Shown piece by piece: positions 33,449 through 43,494 of a DNA stretch of 64,000 nucleotides. Location of the stretch: NCBI GenBank assembly GCA_018433975.1, contig JAHDQE010000020.1, forward strand, positions 49,108 to 113,107, in the 5' to 3' direction. Made by a program: the position numbers and the translations under genes. The stretch's first letter is position 1, and each line of letters starts with the position of its first letter. The notes beneath the pieces were generated by a model. It searched no databases and was not told the DNA's origin. It saw nothing but the letters and a program-made list of their open reading frames with translations. The DNA comes from Ornatilinea sp. (lineage in GTDB: Bacteria; Chloroflexota; Anaerolineae; Anaerolineales; Anaerolineaceae).

Positions 33449-33501
33449 GTGATAAACACTCCTTTAAAAAGAATTAAAGGGCAAAATTCTACGCCCCGCT
33501 C

Positions 33502-34380
33502 TTATTCAACTTGCCACACCCGGATGCGTTTATCCGCCGCGCCCATCGCCAGCAGCTTCCCGTCCGGGGAGAAAGCCAGCCCATACACTCCTTTGGGTTT
33601 AACAGAGAGTGTCTCCGCCAGCTTCCAGTTCATCGTTGAGACCAGCGCGACCTGATGGTCCATCCCCACCGCCAGGACCCGCTGGCCGGGCGAAAAAGCC
33701 AGCGGAAACACCCCTCCGGAATGAAACGCCAGCTCTCCCGGTTCTTTCAAATCTTCCGTTGCCTGCACGCGCAGTCTTCCGGATAGATCAATCCACACCA
33801 GGTGTCGCCCATCCGGTGTGAAGCCCACCCGCACCGCTCCGGCTGGATTTGCGAAGAACGAACCCACCATTTTTCGATCCGCGGCATTCCACAGGATCAC
33901 CCCTCCGGCCGCGTCTGCTGTGGCCAACAAACGTCCATCCGGAGAAAAATCTACCGCGCAAACCTTTTTCTGTGGTCCCTCCAGCGCACCGGTTTCCGAA
34001 CCGTCGGATAACGACCACAGTTTAACCCGGTTGTCATAGGAGATCGAGACCAGCGTATCCCCATCCGGCGCGACGATAGCGTCCGAAACGGTTTTGCGGT
34101 GGCCGGTAAGGACTCTCTCCGGCTCTCCGGAGGGAAAACGCCACACCCGAATGGTCTTATCCGAAGAGGCACTGACCAGGCGGGTCTCATCCGGTGTCAG
34201 TGAAATCGAGTTGACGCTGTTCCCATGTCCCCGAAAAGTATTTTTTAACTGCCAATCCGGCACCGACCACAGCTTGATCAGGTTATCCATCCCGGCGGAA
34301 ACCAGAGTTTTGCCGTCTCGGGTGAACAAAACCCGGATCACATAGCTGTCGTGTGCTTGAAATTCTGCTGCCGGTTTCAT
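33502..34380 (-). CDS. WD40 repeat protein
   Basis: 292 residues forming about seven WD40 blades, enough to close one beta-propeller. Repeats end in WSV/WRF/WNA-type strands: LIKLWSVPDW, TIRVWRFPSG, RVKLWSLSDG, GVILWNAADR and RIRVWQVE, with HGNSV or FSPDG turns. No signal peptide, enzyme or kinase domain is attached, so it is likely a cytoplasmic scaffold. The start is ATG 34380 (TTG one codon earlier). It immediately follows mscL on the same strand. Confidence 0.85.
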   Translation of the reverse strand: MKPAAEFQAHDSYVIRVLFTRDGKTLVSAGMDNLIKLWSVPDWQLKNTFRGHGNSVNSISLTPDETRLVSASSDKTIRVWRFPSGEPERVLTGHRKTVSDAIVAPDGDTLVSISYDNRVKLWSLSDGSETGALEGPQKKVCAVDFSPDGRLLATADAAGGVILWNAADRKMVGSFFANPAGAVRVGFTPDGRHLVWIDLSGRLRVQATEDLKEPGELAFHSGGVFPLAFSPGQRVLAVGMDHQVALVSTMNWKLAETLSVKPKGVYGLAFSPDGKLLAMGAADKRIRVWQVE

Positions 34381-34405
34381 CAATGAGTCGATCGGCCCCC
34401 ATAAA

Positions 34406-34867
34406 TTAGACTTCCGCCTGCTCCAGAGCAGAGGTGCAGTTCGGGCAGCGGGTCGCCTGAAGCGGAATCTCCGTATAGCAGTACGGGCATGCTTTGGTGG
34501 TGGGTTCTGCCGGGGGGACTTCTTCTTCCTTCTTCAGCCGGTTTATACCCCGGATGAGTAAGAACACCACAAAGGCCACAATCAAAAAGGTAATCACCGT
34601 GTTCAGGAAGAGCCCATAATTCAGAGTCACTGCCCCCGCTTCCTTCGCGGCGCTCAGTGTGGTGTAAGGCCCGGACGGGTCCCCGTTCTGGAGCAGGAAG
34701 AAAAGATCGGAAAAATCCACATTCCCCAGCAGCAGCCCGATCGGCGGCATGATTACGTCATCCACCAGCGATTTCACAATGGTTCCAAAAGCGCCGCCGA
34801 TAATCACACCGACCGCCAGGTCAATCACATTGCCGCGCATCGCGAACTCTTTAAACTCTTTCCACAT
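34406..34867 (-). CDS. mscL: Large-conductance mechanosensitive channel with C-terminal zinc ribbon
   Basis: 153 residues. Residues 1-110 are a full MscL: the amphipathic start [20 protein letters not shown], pore helix TM1 ([18 protein letters not shown]), periplasmic loop with [13 protein letters not shown]2 ([20 protein letters not shown]) and the RLKKEEE bundle start. In place of the usual C-terminal helix there is a zinc ribbon: CPYC near 128 and CPNC near 143. The channel releases solutes on hypo-osmotic shock. The cytoplasmic ribbon could replace the helical bundle as a sieve or bind a partner. AAAGGGG precedes the ATG. Confidence 0.93.
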   Translation of the reverse strand: MWKEFKEFAMRGNVIDLAVGVIIGGAFGTIVKSLVDDVIMPPIGLLLGNVDFSDLFFLLQNGDPSGPYTTLSAAKEAGAVTLNYGLFLNTVITFLIVAFVVFLLIRGINRLKKEEEVPPAEPTTKACPYCYTEIPLQATRCPNCTSALEQAEV

Positions 34868-34963
34868 TTTTAAATCCCCTTTCCAGGATTATTTTGGACG
34901 ATCAAAAGCTTCCTGTTTTAATTATAGGAATATGCGGACCGGACGCCCCAAAATGTACAAGAA

Positions 34964-35563
34964 TCAGTCGGAAAGCAAAACACCCCGTTCAGTCAGAGCC
35001 ATGGATAACTGTTCAACGGATTGGAAATGAATTCCGGGCAGCCCAATTGAAGCTGCCGACGCAATATTGGCCGGGTTATCGTCCACAAAAATGCATTCCT
35101 CCGGGGTCCTGCCCAATTCGTTCAGCACACGTTCAAATGTCGTCGGAACGGATTTGGTTTGCCCAAGCTGGTAAGAATAAAAACGAGGTTCAAAATATTT
35201 CAGAAATTCAAAACGGGCTTCAATATATTCCACCCATTCCACCGCATGGTCCGAAAGCAGCGCCAATTCATAATTTGGCTTGAGCACGGGTAGCAGGTCC
35301 ATCATCCCCGGCACTTCGCGGTGGAAATTCCGGCGAATGATCTGCTTCAAATCGTTCACCGAGACTTTCCACCCATTTCTGCCAATTGCGCTGGAGAGGT
35401 ACTCCTGCTCGGTGATCCTGCCGCACAAAATATCCTGAAACTGCTCGTTCAGGGCCCGGTTCACCTCCGGTTCCGTGCAGCCTGCCAGTTCGGCAATCGG
35501 CCCATCCACACCATAGACCCCGGAAATAAACACTTCAGAAAGGTCAAACAATATTGTTCGCAA
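34964..35563 (-). CDS. HAD family hydrolase
   Basis: 200 residues from a TTG at 35561-35563, after GAGGTG, 10 nt downstream of the preceding stop; extended in-frame starts lie inside the upstream gene. HAD motif I is ILFDLSEVF (nucleophile D; the second acid is replaced by Ser, as in many subfamily IA members with FDLGGV), motif II is LLSDHAVE, motif III the Lys in LGQTKSVP, and motif IV FVDDNPANI. The small helical cap is of type IA. A phosphatase or dehalogenase; substrate unknown. Confidence 0.83.
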   Translation of the reverse strand: MRTILFDLSEVFISGVYGVDGPIAELAGCTEPEVNRALNEQFQDILCGRITEQEYLSSAIGRNGWKVSVNDLKQIIRRNFHREVPGMMDLLPVLKPNYELALLSDHAVEWVEYIEARFEFLKYFEPRFYSYQLGQTKSVPTTFERVLNELGRTPEECIFVDDNPANIASAASIGLPGIHFQSVEQLSMALTERGVLLSD

Positions 35564-35573
35564 ATCACACCTC

Positions 35574-36260
35574 TTAAACCAGGTCTTTAACCCACCATTG
35601 ATAATTTCCAACCCGCTCATAACCCAGGCTCTGTGCCGCCTCGGTTGCTGCCGCATCCCCGCTGGCAATCAAAGCGCCCGCCAGGTCCAGCTTACGCAAG
35701 CGGCAGGCAAAACCGGCAGCAGCCAGGGAAAACATTGTAAAGTTCTCTTCCAGCCACAGACCTTGATAACTGAAGGTCTGGACTTCGATCAGACAACCCT
35801 CAACCGGTTCCCGCTCCTTCGGTTCATCATTCCCCGTCGAGACATACAAGGCCAATTCCTGTGGACGCAGTGAAAATCCACATCCGGCAAATACCCGCTG
35901 GCTGGCTGCATTATCCAGACGCACCAATCCGCGGGCAATCTGCGCACCTTTTTCTGCCCCGGCTGCCAGGCTGGCTTCCACCAGCCGGGTTCCCAATCGA
36001 CGTCCCCGATAATCGGGGTGGACTGCCAGCAGGTCCACCTCCCAGCGCTTCAGGCCTGCTGCGGATTTCGTCATAAACCCATCCACAAAACCCACCAAAT
36101 TTCCATTCCATCGCGCCGTGATTACCGCGTGCTCAAAGTGGGTGAGCGTGGCCCGGATGTTCCTGGGATCCGTTATTTCTTCAGGCCATACCCGCTGCTT
36201 GACCGAAGAAATCTCCTCAGCATCTGCAATCGTTGCCGGTTCTATCCGGACCAAATCCAT
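35574..36260 (-). CDS. GNAT family N-acetyltransferase
   Basis: 228 residues. The acetyl-CoA loop is LLAVHPDYRGRRLGTRLVEA (about 78-97), followed by RLDNAASQRVFAGCGF. The last 80 residues look like a second, degenerate GNAT half. ATG 36260 follows AAGGCGG. The stop lies 10 nt before the HAD gene, so the two are likely one transcript. Substrate unknown. Confidence 0.83.
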   Translation of the reverse strand: MDLVRIEPATIADAEEISSVKQRVWPEEITDPRNIRATLTHFEHAVITARWNGNLVGFVDGFMTKSAAGLKRWEVDLLAVHPDYRGRRLGTRLVEASLAAGAEKGAQIARGLVRLDNAASQRVFAGCGFSLRPQELALYVSTGNDEPKEREPVEGCLIEVQTFSYQGLWLEENFTMFSLAAAGFACRLRKLDLAGALIASGDAAATEAAQSLGYERVGNYQWWVKDLV

Positions 36261-36322
36261 TTCACCATCCGCCTTTTTATCTCTGCCAGAACTTTAATTG
36301 ATTTAAATGAATTGCGTATAGA

Positions 36323-37537
36323 TTAATTAGATGGACTGCCCTTGGGAATCAAAAACACGAACGGCACACCCAGAAAGACCACCAGCGTGGATATCAGGAA
36401 TGTGCTCCGCAGCCCCACTCGATCCGCTAAAATACCGACAAACATCACCACACCCGACCGGACCAGGAAATTCATCGCCAAAAAGACTCCATTGGCAAAA
36501 GCCCGGTTCTCGACAAATCGTTCCTGGACAATCGCCATCAGCACCGGGTTAACCGAAAGGATAAGGAAGCCCAGAATTAACAGCACCGGAACAACCGTGA
36601 TCTGGTGCACCAGCAGATAGAGAAACAGCAGCATAAAGACCGGGGTCGCGGACAGGGAAAACAACAGCACCCGCCGTCTGCCCAGGCGGTCGCTCAGCGA
36701 GCCGCCTAAAAAGGCGCCAACCACTCCCGATAATTCATACACCGAAAGAGCGGCCCCGGCCAGCCATAAACCGGCCCCTTCTTCTGTCAGAAATACCGGC
36801 AGGTAAGTCGAAAGGACGGCCATGGAAAATCCCCGTACAACCACAATCCCCAGCATGGGAGCCAGCACAGGGATCATATGCCGGAGAGCTTCCATCCAAT
36901 GATCCTCTCCGCCGCTGTCGGCGGGGATATCCGGTACATCTTTCAAGCGGATATATAAAACCGTTGACGCCAACAGCCCCAAAATGATCAGCCAGGGCAT
37001 TTTCCGCAGCCCCAGATAGGTGATCATGGTGACCACCACCAGCGGACCCAGCACCCGTCCCACCTCTCCGGCTACCATGAAAAAGCTCATGCCACGTCCG
37101 AGGCGGTTCCCGGATAATTTCCCGGCAATCACCGGAGCCACAGAATGAAAAAACGCCGAACTGACTCCTGCTCCTACCAGCAGCAAGATCATCAGATAAT
37201 AAGAAGGCGTCACGCCCAACAAACTCATCAGGATCGCCGTCACTGCCGGAGCAAGAAAGACAACATTCCGCAGGTTGATTCTGCCCGCAATTCGTCCAAT
37301 CCAGGGTTGGATTAATGAAGGGGCCTGCAAAAAGACCGCCAGCAGCCCGGCCTGTGTGTTGGTCAGCGAAAGCGTTTGGATCAGTTCCGGCAGCATCGGC
37401 GGCAGGAACCCGGCAAAAGTATCATGCACCGCATGTCCGGCGGAAACCGTTAATACACGGTCTGTTTGAAAAGGCTCTTCCTGGTTGACAAGTTTTTCTT
37501 CTTCGATGTTTCCGGTTGGTTGTTGTGAGATGCTCAC
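36323..37537 (-). CDS. Major facilitator superfamily transporter
   Basis: 404 residues with 12 predicted helices. The start is a GTG at 37535-37537 after AAGGAA; upstream residues look non-coding. The N-terminal SAGHAVHDTFAGFLPPMLPE and the loop LGGSLSDRLGRRRVLLFS (helix 8-9 variant of the GxLaDRxGRkxx motif) are typical of the fosmidomycin-resistance/YfcJ-like group, which exports small hydrophilic drugs. Substrate not established. The next gene downstream, 60 nt away, is a GNAT. Confidence 0.85.
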   Translation of the reverse strand: MSISQQPTGNIEEEKLVNQEEPFQTDRVLTVSAGHAVHDTFAGFLPPMLPELIQTLSLTNTQAGLLAVFLQAPSLIQPWIGRIAGRINLRNVVFLAPAVTAILMSLLGVTPSYYLMILLLVGAGVSSAFFHSVAPVIAGKLSGNRLGRGMSFFMVAGEVGRVLGPLVVVTMITYLGLRKMPWLIILGLLASTVLYIRLKDVPDIPADSGGEDHWMEALRHMIPVLAPMLGIVVVRGFSMAVLSTYLPVFLTEEGAGLWLAGAALSVYELSGVVGAFLGGSLSDRLGRRRVLLFSLSATPVFMLLFLYLLVHQITVVPVLLILGFLILSVNPVLMAIVQERFVENRAFANGVFLAMNFLVRSGVVMFVGILADRVGLRSTFLISTLVVFLGVPFVFLIPKGSPSN

Positions 37538-37642
37538 GGCAAAGATTCCTTGATGATTTAATTTTGCTGCCGGGGTTTTACCTCCGCCGGCAAGTCTTTT
37601 CATTTTACCAGCATAAAATACGCTTCATTTCCATAAAAAAAT

Positions 37643-37680
37643 AGCTTCCGAAGCGGCTACCGCTTCGGAAGCTCTGTCTT
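37643..37680 (-). terminator. Intrinsic terminator after the AIM24 gene
   Basis: A perfect 14-bp stem (37643-37656 with 37660-37673), 3-nt loop; on the minus strand it ends in AGCTATTTTTTTATGG. Confidence 0.9.
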
Positions 37681-37691
37681 TGGATACGGGA

Positions 37692-38372
37692 TCAACCTTT
37701 GGATGGAATATACTTGGCAATCTTACTCGCCAGGTTGGAAATCGGCATGGTTTGCAGCCAGACCCTCCCGGGGCCGCTCAAAGTGGCAAGGAACAGGCCT
37801 TCTCCGCTGAATAAAACATTGGTTACACCTTTGACCATGGTAATGTCATATTGAACACTGGGTTCAAACATGGCAATGTGGCCCGGATCTACCTTGATGG
37901 TTTGACCTTCTTTGAGGGTATAGCCGCGCACTTCGCCGGGAATTTCAAAAAAGACGGCTCCCGGGCCGGTTACTTTCTGCAAAATGAAGCCCTCTCCACC
38001 GAACAGGCCGGCGCCCAGCTTCTTGCGGAAGTGCATTTCCAGTTTCACACCATCTTCTGCGCACATGAAAGCATCTTTCTGGCAGATCAGGCTCTGTCCG
38101 GGTGCCAGCTTCATATCCACAACTTTTCCAGGGGCTTCGGGTGTAAATACCACAAAACCCTGGCTGACCTGACAGGTATAGGTGGTCATAAATAAAGATT
38201 CACCGGCCAGGGCTCTCCCCAACCCCGACATCAGGCCGCCCTTGGTATTGGTAGTCATGCCAATTCCCGCGCTCATCCAGGCCATTCCGCCGGATTCGGT
38301 GTACATTGACTCGCCCTGCGCAAGGTGAACTTCCAGCATTTGAAGAATCTCGCCCGAAACTTTGTATTCCAT
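37692..38372 (-). CDS. AIM24 / TIGR00266 family protein
   Basis: 226 residues, the full AIM24 beta-fold: VHLAQGESMYTESGGMAWMS at the start, then AGESLFMTTYTC, the PGKVVDMKLAPGQSLICQKD strand pair, and the closing GPGRVWLQTMP. Members are soluble, possibly trimeric, Gly-rich beta proteins found across bacteria and in mitochondria; the biochemical role is unknown. ATG 38372 follows AAGGAG; a longer frame to 38450 lacks a ribosome site. Own terminator downstream. Confidence 0.88.
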   Translation of the reverse strand: MEYKVSGEILQMLEVHLAQGESMYTESGGMAWMSAGIGMTTNTKGGLMSGLGRALAGESLFMTTYTCQVSQGFVVFTPEAPGKVVDMKLAPGQSLICQKDAFMCAEDGVKLEMHFRKKLGAGLFGGEGFILQKVTGPGAVFFEIPGEVRGYTLKEGQTIKVDPGHIAMFEPSVQYDITMVKGVTNVLFSGEGLFLATLSGPGRVWLQTMPISNLASKIAKYIPSKG

Positions 38373-38505
38373 TTTTATCTCCTTATTTATTACAGTGGGT
38401 TCATCGTATTCATCAACGATTACTTGATTCGATTCTACAGGTTCTTTCAAAAAAGTACAAACTAAAACCTTAAACTTTGATGCAAGCTCTGTTTTTGTTT
38501 AACTT

Positions 38506-38970
38506 CTACTTTACCAGCTCCACCGGATCACCCACCCGGACATCCCCGGTTTGCAGTACGCGGGCATAAAGCCGCGACCAGCCCGGATATTTTTTCTGAG
38601 AGGTTCGGGTAAATACTTTATCCTTAAAATAATCCTGCACCGTGGAGCAGGGGGAAGTATAACCTGTAATTTCAATCACCACTTCCGCTCCCAATTTCAG
38701 CTGCGCCCCCGGCACCGCCTGATCCCAATCCAGCCCCGCCAACGTCAAATTTTCTCCCATCGCACCCGGAAAAATAGGGTGTCCTTCTTCCTGAAATGCG
38801 AGGATCCGGTCCAGCGAAAACAAACACAGCGCGCGTTCTTCACCGCCATGCAAATCCCGGTTGCGCTGTCCATCTCCCACCAGGCCGTCTTCCGTCACCA
38901 CAGCCTGGTTAAATGCCGGTTTGGGCATACCCTGGCCCGCATTGATTTGAAATATCCAGGCACCTTTCAT
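38506..38970 (-). CDS. MOSC domain protein
   Basis: 154 residues, a stand-alone MOSC domain: QAVVTEDGLVGDGQRNRDLH (with the GDxxRDLHGG metal-binding loop), ALCLFSLDRILAFQEE, ENLTLAGLDWDQAVPGAQL and ITGYTSPCSTV, whose Cys is the proposed molybdenum-cofactor ligand. MOSC proteins carry or transfer sulfur for the molybdenum cofactor, or reduce N-hydroxylated compounds. No molybdenum gene is in this window. ATG 38970 follows GAAAGGA. Confidence 0.88.
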   Translation of the reverse strand: MKGAWIFQINAGQGMPKPAFNQAVVTEDGLVGDGQRNRDLHGGEERALCLFSLDRILAFQEEGHPIFPGAMGENLTLAGLDWDQAVPGAQLKLGAEVVIEITGYTSPCSTVQDYFKDKVFTRTSQKKYPGWSRLYARVLQTGDVRVGDPVELVK

Positions 38971-39090
38971 ATTTTCAATCCTTTCTCCTTGGTCAGTCTT
39001 TCCGGCTCGGCCCCGTACTGCGTTTCTTTAATGATAACAAATTCTTCATCATTTTGAATCTAGCGGGAGAAAGTTTGCGGGGCGAATATT

Positions 39091-40173
39091 TCAAAGTGGT
39101 GTTTCCAGCGCCTCCGCTGCCCAGGTGTCAAACTCGGCCAGCAGCCGGGTTTTGACCGGCTCTTCGGCACCACAGGCCGTAAAAGCGTTTCGTGCGATCC
39201 GTGCCAGGTCTTTCTTTCCATAGCCAAACGTATTGGCAATGGCCTCGTATTCCTGAGAAAGGGTTGTGTTAAAAAGCGGTGGATCATCACTGTTAACCGT
39301 AACCAGCAGCCCCATCCGGTCGAGGTGTGGGAAAGGATGTTCCCCCAAACTGCGGTAAACATGCAGACAAATATTACTGGTTGGGTTCACTTCCAGGGGA
39401 ATCCGGCGCGCCTTGAGCACGGCCAGCAGTTCGGGGTCTTCTATCGCGCGCACCCCGTGCCCGATCCGGTCCGCCTGGAGTTCGTTTAACGCGCCCCACA
39501 CGCTTACCGCCCCGTCCACCTCTCCGGCATGCGGGACGCACAGCAAACCGGCTTCCTTAGCCGCGGAAAAGGCGTGCGCGAAGGGATGCGGCGGTGCGCC
39601 GACCTCATTACCGCCCAGTCCAAACCCCACTACACCCCGGTCGCGTCCCAGCAGGGCATATTCCAGCGTACGTTCGGCAGGGTACCGGTCATAATGCTGA
39701 TCTTCATTGCGGAAGCTCAACTGGCGCGGGCAGTCGAACACCCAACGGATTTCCACGCCAAATTCTTCTTTGGCGCGCTGCCGGCCCGTTTCCAATCCTT
39801 CCAGAATGTCCGTTATGGTCATATTTTTCTGGAGATAATCCGTATGCGTAAAAGGCGTCACCGTCGCTTCACGATAGCGGATGTTCTGCGCGGCCATATC
39901 TGCGCCGAGCTCGTAAGCGATCAGAGCAAAATCCTCCGAGGTCCGGATCAGGTCCTGGATCACCAGATAAACTTCCAGAAAGTGATCAAAATCCGTGAAA
40001 GCATACCAGCGCTTTAATCCCTCCAGATCACCGGCCGGCAAGGTATCCTGCATATTGTGGCGGCGCGCCAGTTCCAGAACCGTGCCCGGCTGGATCGCTC
40101 CTTCCAGATGCACATGAAGTTCTGCCTTGGGCATGTCGTGAACAAAGCGGGACAGCATATTTTGGTTTTCCAT
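39091..40173 (-). CDS. Adenosine deaminase family amidohydrolase
   Basis: 360 residues. The zinc site is complete: ELHVHLEG (HxH), PHAGE and the ERIGHG-type DRIGHGVRA, and NSDDPP near the end. The motifs FTDFDHFLEVYLVIQDLIRT and IPLEVNPTSNIC also occur in aminodeoxyfutalosine deaminases of menaquinone synthesis, so the substrate may be adenosine or aminodeoxyfutalosine; no other menaquinone gene is here to decide. ATG 40173 follows GGAGGAG. The closely related gene at 42449 is a different subfamily (adenine). Confidence 0.85.
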   Translation of the reverse strand: MENQNMLSRFVHDMPKAELHVHLEGAIQPGTVLELARRHNMQDTLPAGDLEGLKRWYAFTDFDHFLEVYLVIQDLIRTSEDFALIAYELGADMAAQNIRYREATVTPFTHTDYLQKNMTITDILEGLETGRQRAKEEFGVEIRWVFDCPRQLSFRNEDQHYDRYPAERTLEYALLGRDRGVVGFGLGGNEVGAPPHPFAHAFSAAKEAGLLCVPHAGEVDGAVSVWGALNELQADRIGHGVRAIEDPELLAVLKARRIPLEVNPTSNICLHVYRSLGEHPFPHLDRMGLLVTVNSDDPPLFNTTLSQEYEAIANTFGYGKKDLARIARNAFTACGAEEPVKTRLLAEFDTWAAEALETPL

Positions 40174-40291
40174 GTGTTTTGTTTTCTCCTCCGGGAGATT
40201 GTACCAGCGGATTCGAGTTTTTACCCGGTCTCTACTTTCTCTTCGCAAGCCGCGAACATCCCGCATCTTTCCAGACCGGGGAACCCGGGGC

Positions 40292-41290
40292 TCACTCTTT
40301 CTGCATGATGCGCTTGATTATTCTTCCCACATGGACATGCGAGGTCTCAATAAAGTGTGTGTATTTCCCCTGAGTGCCACCCGCCGCCGTGCCGGCTACA
40401 AACAATCCGGGAACATTGGTTTCCATGGTGTCCGGGTTATACTCGGGTACCTGAAGATCACCGTGCAGCCGCACGCCGGCCTCTGCAAACAGGCTCATAT
40501 CGGCGATAAATCCGGTGCACAGCAGCACAAAATCTGCTTCCCGGCGGATGCGTTCGCCCTGATTTGAGACCAGTGTAACCCGGCCCGGCTCAATTTCCAC
40601 CAGCTCTGTTCCCGGCAAATAATCAATCTTATTCTCGCGGAGGACCGTATCGATGTCTTCCAGCAGGGCCTTTTTCACCCGGTCCCGCTCCAACTCCGGC
40701 TGGCGGTGGCTGAGGGTTACCTCCGCGCCGACCCGCCAGCAGCGCATTACCGCCTCTAACGCCGAGTTCCTTCCACCCACAACCAGCAGCTTCTGTTGAA
40801 AATAGAGATGAGGGTCATCAAGGTAATGGGTCACTTGCGGCAGGTCCTCGCCGGGGATTCCTAACCGGTTGGGCGCATCCATGCCGCCCGTCGCCAGGAT
40901 CACCTGCTTGCAGGAATACACCCAATCCCCTGTCATCCTGTGGGTATAAACCCGAAAACCGCCTTCAACCCGCTCTACTTTTGTGACCGGTTCATAAGCG
41001 TTCACCCGGATGTGAAACTGCTGTGCCACGCCGCGCAGATAGGCCAGGTATTGTTCATTGGTAACCTGAATCTGCTCTGTGGTCTGGAGCGGGACCCCCG
41101 CGATGGCAATCCGCTCCGGTGTGCTGAAGAAATGCGTGCCGCGCGGCCACCAGGAAATCGTATGTCCCAATTGATGCGCCTCCAGCAGCACATACTCGAC
41201 CCCCGCCTGTTGGAGCGCGACCGCCATCTCCAACCCAATTGGCCCGGCGCCAACCACCACGACATCCGTATTGACTTGCTGTTGATCCAT
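40292..41290 (-). CDS. FAD/NAD(P)-dependent oxidoreductase (YpdA/thioredoxin-reductase-like)
   Basis: 332 residues. Two dinucleotide folds: VVVGAGPIGLEMAVAL (G14-xGxxG) for FAD and VVGGRNSALEAVMRCW near 170 for NAD(P), and a C-terminal FAD contact GLFVAGTAAGG. The CxxC of thioredoxin reductase is absent. This fits the YpdA group, which reduces bacillithiol disulfide in Firmicutes; in other phyla the thiol substrate is unknown. ATG 41290 follows AAAGGA. The stop is 119 nt from the deaminase gene. Confidence 0.82.
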   Translation of the reverse strand: MDQQQVNTDVVVVGAGPIGLEMAVALQQAGVEYVLLEAHQLGHTISWWPRGTHFFSTPERIAIAGVPLQTTEQIQVTNEQYLAYLRGVAQQFHIRVNAYEPVTKVERVEGGFRVYTHRMTGDWVYSCKQVILATGGMDAPNRLGIPGEDLPQVTHYLDDPHLYFQQKLLVVGGRNSALEAVMRCWRVGAEVTLSHRQPELERDRVKKALLEDIDTVLRENKIDYLPGTELVEIEPGRVTLVSNQGERIRREADFVLLCTGFIADMSLFAEAGVRLHGDLQVPEYNPDTMETNVPGLFVAGTAAGGTQGKYTHFIETSHVHVGRIIKRIMQKE

Positions 41291-41354
41291 CCGATATTTT
41301 TTCCTTTCAAAACGTATTGGGTAAACTGATTAACCCTGCCTGAATACTACAAAG

Positions 41355-41378
41355 AACCGCTTGAAGTTTCAAGCGGTT
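41355..41378 (-). terminator. Terminator after the NBR1-Ig lipoprotein
   Basis: A 10-bp stem (41355-41364 with 41369-41378), 4-nt loop; on the minus strand followed by CTTTGTAG. Confidence 0.65.
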
Positions 41379-41418
41379 AGATAAAGATCGGATATTTTGG
41401 TGTCATCCAACAGAGGTG

Positions 41419-42282
41419 TTATTCGCTTCCGCCCCCATCGTCAGAGCTGGCCGTTGTTGGAACGGGTGTTTCGGTCGGGACCGGCGTATCTGTTGCGGTT
41501 GGGGCTGTTGTTGCGGTTGCGGTCGGGGCCGTTGTCGCAGTTGCCGCGGTGGTGCTGGTCGGGGTTGATGTGGAGCTGCCGTCACTGGTGCTGGTGGCAG
41601 TGGGGGTGGGAGTGTCCGTCCCATCCGGATCCACCACGGTGATCTCCACATAAAAAGGATTCCCGTAGCTGCCGATCCCAAAGTTTTCTCCTGACGCATT
41701 TCGCAGGATCCAGTATCCCACATAATCTCCTTCTGCGCTGGGCGCGGTCAGATCCACGGATACATAGAGCGTTGCACCAGGGGCAACATCTTCATCCGTC
41801 AGTTGCTGCGAGGAGGGACCGCTCATCGCCTTTCCGCTGTAGAACACCAGTTCATAAGATGAAGTCCAGGTAGTGGTACCGCTGTTCTGTAACTCCCAGG
41901 TTTTGGTGAACTCCTCGCCCGGGTCCATTGATGTTCCATCCGGAATGGTCACATCCGAAACAAAAGTAGCGATATCTCCCGATGCAACCGAGCTGGAGCC
42001 GGTTTGCCCGGTGTAAGAAGTATTACTCTGGGGAGCCATTGTAGGCAGACCCGTCACCGTCGCAAAAGGTGTCAGTGTGGGTGTGCTGGATGGAACCGGA
42101 GTCGAAGTAGCTGTTGGCTGTGCTATCGCCGATGCAGTTAATTCTGCTCCCACGGTTTCATAAGCAGCGGTTAAGAGCTGATCAGGAGATGTTTGCTCAT
42201 CCGTGTTGGATGCAGCGTTGCACCCTGCCAATACCAACGCCAACAATAGTAACAGGAAGGTTTTCTTTTGATGTCGGATCAT
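41419..42282 (-). CDS. Lipoprotein with NBR1-type Ig-like domain and Thr/Pro-rich tail
   Basis: 287 residues. A signal peptide ends in a lipobox (LALVLAGC, Cys 21). After a Thr/Ser-rich linker comes an Ig-like fold with the NBR1 pattern: DVTIPDGTSMDPGEEFTKTW, QNSGTTTWTSSYELVF, VAPGATLYVSVDLTAPSAEG and YVGYWILRNASGENFG (about 90-210). The last 65 residues are low-complexity Thr/Pro repeats, a likely flexible stalk or glycosylation region. It is exposed at the outer face and may bind proteins or glycans. No ribosome site is present; an extended -10 hexamer lies 6 nt before the ATG. Confidence 0.88.
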   Translation of the reverse strand: MIRHQKKTFLLLLLALVLAGCNAASNTDEQTSPDQLLTAAYETVGAELTASAIAQPTATSTPVPSSTPTLTPFATVTGLPTMAPQSNTSYTGQTGSSSVASGDIATFVSDVTIPDGTSMDPGEEFTKTWELQNSGTTTWTSSYELVFYSGKAMSGPSSQQLTDEDVAPGATLYVSVDLTAPSAEGDYVGYWILRNASGENFGIGSYGNPFYVEITVVDPDGTDTPTPTATSTSDGSSTSTPTSTTAATATTAPTATATTAPTATDTPVPTETPVPTTASSDDGGGSE

Positions 42283-42288
42283 GCGGAA

Positions 42289-42294
42289 AGAATA
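42289..42294 (-). promoter_or_regulatory. Extended -10 element 6 nt before the lipoprotein ATG
   Basis: On the minus strand TGCTATTCT, then 6 nt, then ATG (42282). This spacing predicts transcription starting at the A of ATG, a leaderless mRNA. Confidence 0.5.
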
Positions 42295-42380
42295 GCATGC
42301 GAATGTTCATTTTCGTTAAAGAAATTATTAAGATTTTATTCGGTTCACCGGGTATTTTTTGTGAAACCGGGTTTAAAATA

Positions 42381-42412
42381 CACAACCGGCCTTATTTTGT
42401 GGGCCGGTTGTG
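42381..42412 (-). terminator. Terminator after the adenine deaminase gene
   Basis: An 11-bp stem (42381-42391 with 42402-42412) with a 10-nt A+T loop; minus-strand tail TATTTTAAA. Confidence 0.75.
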
Positions 42413-42448
42413 CTTGTTGATTCTTCAGCGATAGAAAATAAGGAAAGA

Positions 42449-43459
<1,011 letters not shown>

Positions 43460-43494
43460 TCAAACCCTCCTGAAAAGCTAAACGAATTCCCATT

